Shown in pieces: positions 14,057 to 16,173 of a stretch of DNA of 16,173 nt. Position 1 is the first letter of the stretch; each line of letters begins with the position of its first letter. The translations under genes and the position numbers were made by a program. This DNA is from Candidatus Fonsibacter sp. (lineage in GTDB: Bacteria > Pseudomonadota > Alphaproteobacteria > Pelagibacterales > Pelagibacteraceae), in NCBI GenBank assembly GCA_023257975.1, contig JALRAW010000028.1, forward strand, positions 1-16,173, in the 5' to 3' direction. The notes below the pieces were generated by a model, which ran no database searches, was not told the origin of the DNA, and saw nothing but the letters and a program-made list of their open reading frames with translations.

Positions 14057-15532
14057 ATGACATTTTCTTATTTAAGTCCTCTTTTAAATCCTAAATCAGT
14101 AAGAATGTTATTTCTTGGTTTTGCAGCAGGTCTACCTATTCTTCTAATTTTTTCCACATTATCTGTTTGGCTGTTCAAAGCTGGTGTGAATAGAGCGACG
14201 ATAACTTTATTTAGTTGGGTTGGGTTTGCATATTCTTTTAAATTTATTTGGACACCTGTAGTTGATAATTTAAAATTACCAATATTAGGAAGGTTGGGAC
14301 ACAGACGAGGCTGGCTATTGTTATCTCAATTGATGATAATTTTTTCTTTAATTTTTATTTCATTTACAGATCCAAAAACTTCTTTGATTTGTACGGCCAT
14401 GGGAGCAATATTTATTGCATTCTCAAGCGCAACTCAGGACATCGTACTAGATGCTTTTAGAATTGAATCTGTGTCTAAAAACTTACAAGGAGCATTATCT
14501 TCAATGTACTTAACTGGTTACCGAATAGCCATGATTGTTGCTGGAGCTGGAAGTTTGTGGATTGCATCATTCTTGGGAACTGAAGTTTATGATCAAAAAG
14601 TTTGGCAACAAGTTTATCAAATAATGGCATTACTAATGCTATTTGGAGTCCTAACTGTTTTTTATTCCTCTGAGCCAAAAATAAAAAGAAATATTGAAAA
14701 AAAATCTAATCAAAAAATTAAATTTTTTATAGCTTTTTTATTATCTCTAACAGGATTTATTTTCTGTTATTTATATTTTAAAGATTTATTTGATAGCAAA
14801 GATCCTCTTATAAGTTTTTTAAATGAATTAATTAAAATTATTTTTTGTTTTTTTATATTTTCTTTAATTATATTTTTATTAATTAAAGTAAAATTTATAA
14901 ACAAAGAATCTGCAAAAAATGCCTACGCGAAACCTGTTTTGGATTTTCTAAAAAGATATGGATCTAAAGCAACATCAATTTTACTTTTAATAGGATTATA
15001 TAGAATCTCAGATGTAGTTCTGGGTGTAATGGCAAATGTTTTTTATATTGAAAAAGGTTTTTCAGTTGCAGAAATCGCTACCTACTCAAAATTCTTTGGA
15101 ACTATAGCAACTATTGTTGGCGGAATTATTGGCGGTCTTGCTTCAGTTCATTTAGGGGTAATGAGGTCTTTATTTATTGGAGGATTAATTTCAGCATTAA
15201 GTAATTTATTATTTGCATGGTTAGCACTCATTACTGCTGATGTTAAAATCTTAGCTTTTGTGATTACAGCAGATAATATAGCAAGTGGCTTTGCTGGAGC
15301 TACATTTATAGTTTATCTTTCAGCTCTAACCTCAATAAAATTTACAGCAACACAATACGCGCTTTTTAGCTCAGCAATGTTATTTTTACCTAAACTAATA
15401 GCTGGTTACGCAGGTGGATTTGTAAACTTATTTGGATACTCAACATTCTTTATTTTCACTGCTATCATTGGAATTCCAGTTCTGTTTCTAATTATATGGA
15501 TAAATAAAACTGTTAAAATAAGTAAAAAATGA
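14057..15532 (+). CDS. ampG: AmpG-like muropeptide permease (MFS)
   Basis: This is a very hydrophobic protein of 491 residues with roughly a dozen or more membrane spans. The N-terminal block RMLFLGFAAGLPILLIFSTL (residues 16-35), TLFSWVGFAYSFKFIWTPVVD (51-71) and GRLGHRRGWLLLSQ (78-91) are characteristic of AmpG. AmpG imports GlcNAc-anhydroMurNAc peptides across the inner membrane for peptidoglycan recycling. A hydrophobic insert about 205-275 joins the two halves. I prefer the ATG at 14057; two TTG codons directly upstream (14051, 14054) are in frame and would add two residues. No recycling or beta-lactamase genes are next to it. The stop overlaps the EF-hand gene by 4 nt (ATGA). Confidence 0.88.
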   Translation: MTFSYLSPLLNPKSVRMLFLGFAAGLPILLIFSTLSVWLFKAGVNRATITLFSWVGFAYSFKFIWTPVVDNLKLPILGRLGHRRGWLLLSQLMIIFSLIFISFTDPKTSLICTAMGAIFIAFSSATQDIVLDAFRIESVSKNLQGALSSMYLTGYRIAMIVAGAGSLWIASFLGTEVYDQKVWQQVYQIMALLMLFGVLTVFYSSEPKIKRNIEKKSNQKIKFFIAFLLSLTGFIFCYLYFKDLFDSKDPLISFLNELIKIIFCFFIFSLIIFLLIKVKFINKESAKNAYAKPVLDFLKRYGSKATSILLLIGLYRISDVVLGVMANVFYIEKGFSVAEIATYSKFFGTIATIVGGIIGGLASVHLGVMRSLFIGGLISALSNLLFAWLALITADVKILAFVITADNIASGFAGATFIVYLSALTSIKFTATQYALFSSAMLFLPKLIAGYAGGFVNLFGYSTFFIFTAIIGIPVLFLIIWINKTVKISKK

Positions 15533-15933
15533 TTTACAGAAATAACATTGGAGCATATACCTCGCATGTGAAAAAATTTTTATTATCTAGTATTTTAGTT
15601 CTACTAATCTGCAATACAGTTTCTGCTCAAAATTCTCCTTTTCCATTAAAGAGACAAGATTATTTAGATGCAAATAAAAAAGAATTAGAAAAAATCTTTA
15701 ATAGCATAGATAAAGATGGTGATGGAAAGATTACGAAAGATGAATTTTATGCAAATCCTTTAAAAGATGCTGCAGCAAGATTTGATAATACCGACACAAA
15801 TAAAGATGGAATTGTTACTTTAGAGGAAGAGAATGCAGCAATTGCTAAACTAAAAAAATTAGAAGCAGACGCTAAGAAAAAACAAGCTGAACAACAAAAA
15901 AAAGATGTTCCTGCTGCTACACCTAAAAAATAA
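15529..15933 (+). CDS. Secreted EF-hand calcium-binding protein
   Basis: The 134-residue reading contains a signal peptide (KKFLLSSILVLLICNTVSA, residues 15-33, likely cleaved before QNS) and two EF-hand loops: DKDGDGKITKDE (61-72) and DTNKDGIVTLEE (89-100), each with acidic residues at positions 1, 3, 5 and 12 or acceptable substitutes. A Lys/Glu/Ala-rich helical tail and a PAATPKK end follow. It should be periplasmic and bind Ca2+; no specific role can be named. The ATG at 15529 overlaps the ampG stop (ATGA). An in-frame GTG at 15568 would place the signal peptide directly at the N-terminus (VKKFLLSS) and is an equally good start, although the GGAG at 15550-15553 is rather far from it. Confidence 0.82.
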   Translation: MIYRNNIGAYTSHVKKFLLSSILVLLICNTVSAQNSPFPLKRQDYLDANKKELEKIFNSIDKDGDGKITKDEFYANPLKDAAARFDNTDTNKDGIVTLEEENAAIAKLKKLEADAKKKQAEQQKKDVPAATPKK

Positions 15934-15958
15934 TTTAATCTAATAATATATTTTATTT

Positions 15959-15984
15959 ATAACAGTAATATCTGTTATTATTTT
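15959..15984 (+). terminator. Possible weak intrinsic terminator after the EF-hand gene
   Basis: ATAACAG (15959-15965) and CTGTTAT (15972-15978) form a 7-bp stem with a 6-nt loop, followed by TATTTT (15979-15984). The stem has only two G-C pairs, so termination would be weak. It lies 26 nt after the stop codon and just before the change to lemA sequence. Confidence 0.4.
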
Positions 15985-15993
15985 AAAGGATAT

Positions 15994-16173
15994 ATGGACC
16001 ATGAGAGTGAGGTCTTGACCCGTATAACAGCTGCAAGGTCCAGGTGCTTAAATGCAGGAAGTGTCAATGATAAGATAGGGGCTAATAAGGAGCTAGGAGC
16101 TGCAATGGGTGCTTTTAATATTCAAGTTGAAGCCTATCCGGATCTAAAAGCCAATCAAAACTTTATACACCTT
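15994..16173 (+). CDS. lemA: LemA family protein, internal fragment without its 5' part
   Basis: Sixty codons are open to the window end. LemA hallmarks are DHESEVLTRITAARS (residues 2-16), VNDKIGANKELGAAMGAF and VEAYPDLKANQNFIHL (45-60). LemA proteins are membrane-anchored helical bundles of unknown biochemical function. The match begins in mid-domain: the codons just before the ATG (15985-15993, Lys-Gly-Tyr) still fit the family's KGY-x-x-HE segment, while further upstream there is only AT-rich spacer. The N-terminal membrane helix and first LemA helices (about 70 residues) are therefore absent. AAAGGA before the ATG is part of the coding match, so it is probably not a ribosome-binding site. 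G+C over 16021-16173 is about 41%, well above neighbouring genes, suggesting a foreign or misjoined piece. Confidence 0.7.
   Translation, partial: MDHESEVLTRITAARSRCLNAGSVNDKIGANKELGAAMGAFNIQVEAYPDLKANQNFIHL

Noticed and set aside
14475..14678. Minus-strand open reading inside the AmpG gene
   Set aside because: It is fully contained in the permease reading frame and has no domain or translation signal.
1..16173. CRISPR arrays, tRNA genes, insertion sequences, phage or defence genes
   Set aside because: I saw no regularly spaced repeats, no cloverleaf sequences, no transposase or integrase motifs and no paired terminal repeats anywhere in the window.

Overview
The window is almost entirely one very AT-rich, densely packed block of housekeeping genes. 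Gene content, protein style and order (rnpA-yidD-yidC-argB ... dapD-dapE ... truA-fmt-def-recR-ybaB-dnaX-SRP RNA) point to an alphaproteobacterium with a streamlined genome, most like the SAR11/Pelagibacterales group. This assignment rests on A/T-rich codons, 1-4 nt gene overlaps, almost no spacer DNA and alphaproteobacterial synteny; no database search was run.

Layout. Positions 1-320 are about 65% G+C (hand count) and hold the C-terminal part of a minus-strand WaaE/KdtX-like LPS-core glycosyltransferase. At 320/321 composition drops to about 19% G+C and the reading becomes the probable 3' end of rnpA. Positions 321-6805 form a plus-strand run: rnpA (end only), yidD, yidC, argB, a HAD pyrimidine-5'-nucleotidase-like gene, dapD, dapE and a histone-deacetylase-like amidohydrolase. 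Positions 6807-13387 run on the minus strand and, read in transcription order, are kdsB, pheA, the SRP (4.5S) RNA gene, dnaX, ybaB, recR, def, fmt and truA. The two runs converge with a single base between stop codons. From 13388 a short divergent promoter region leads to plus-strand genes for a membrane-anchored cytochrome c, an AmpG-like permease and a small secreted EF-hand protein. The window ends in a piece of a lemA gene that lacks its 5' part and has higher G+C than its surroundings.

How the genes work together. YidD/YidC and the SRP RNA serve membrane protein insertion. ArgB, DapD, DapE and PheA serve arginine, lysine/diaminopimelate and phenylalanine synthesis. DnaX, YbaB and RecR serve replication and recombinational repair. 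Def, Fmt and TruA serve initiator-Met formylation and deformylation and tRNA pseudouridylation. KdsB and AmpG serve the envelope (Kdo for LPS, muropeptide recycling), and the cytochrome c serves respiration.

I found no CRISPR array, mobile element, defence island or other evidently new system. The points most worth checking are the two probable chimeric ends, an A8 tract in dnaX placed where a gamma-like short product could arise, and the SRP RNA gene ending directly against the dnaX start codon.
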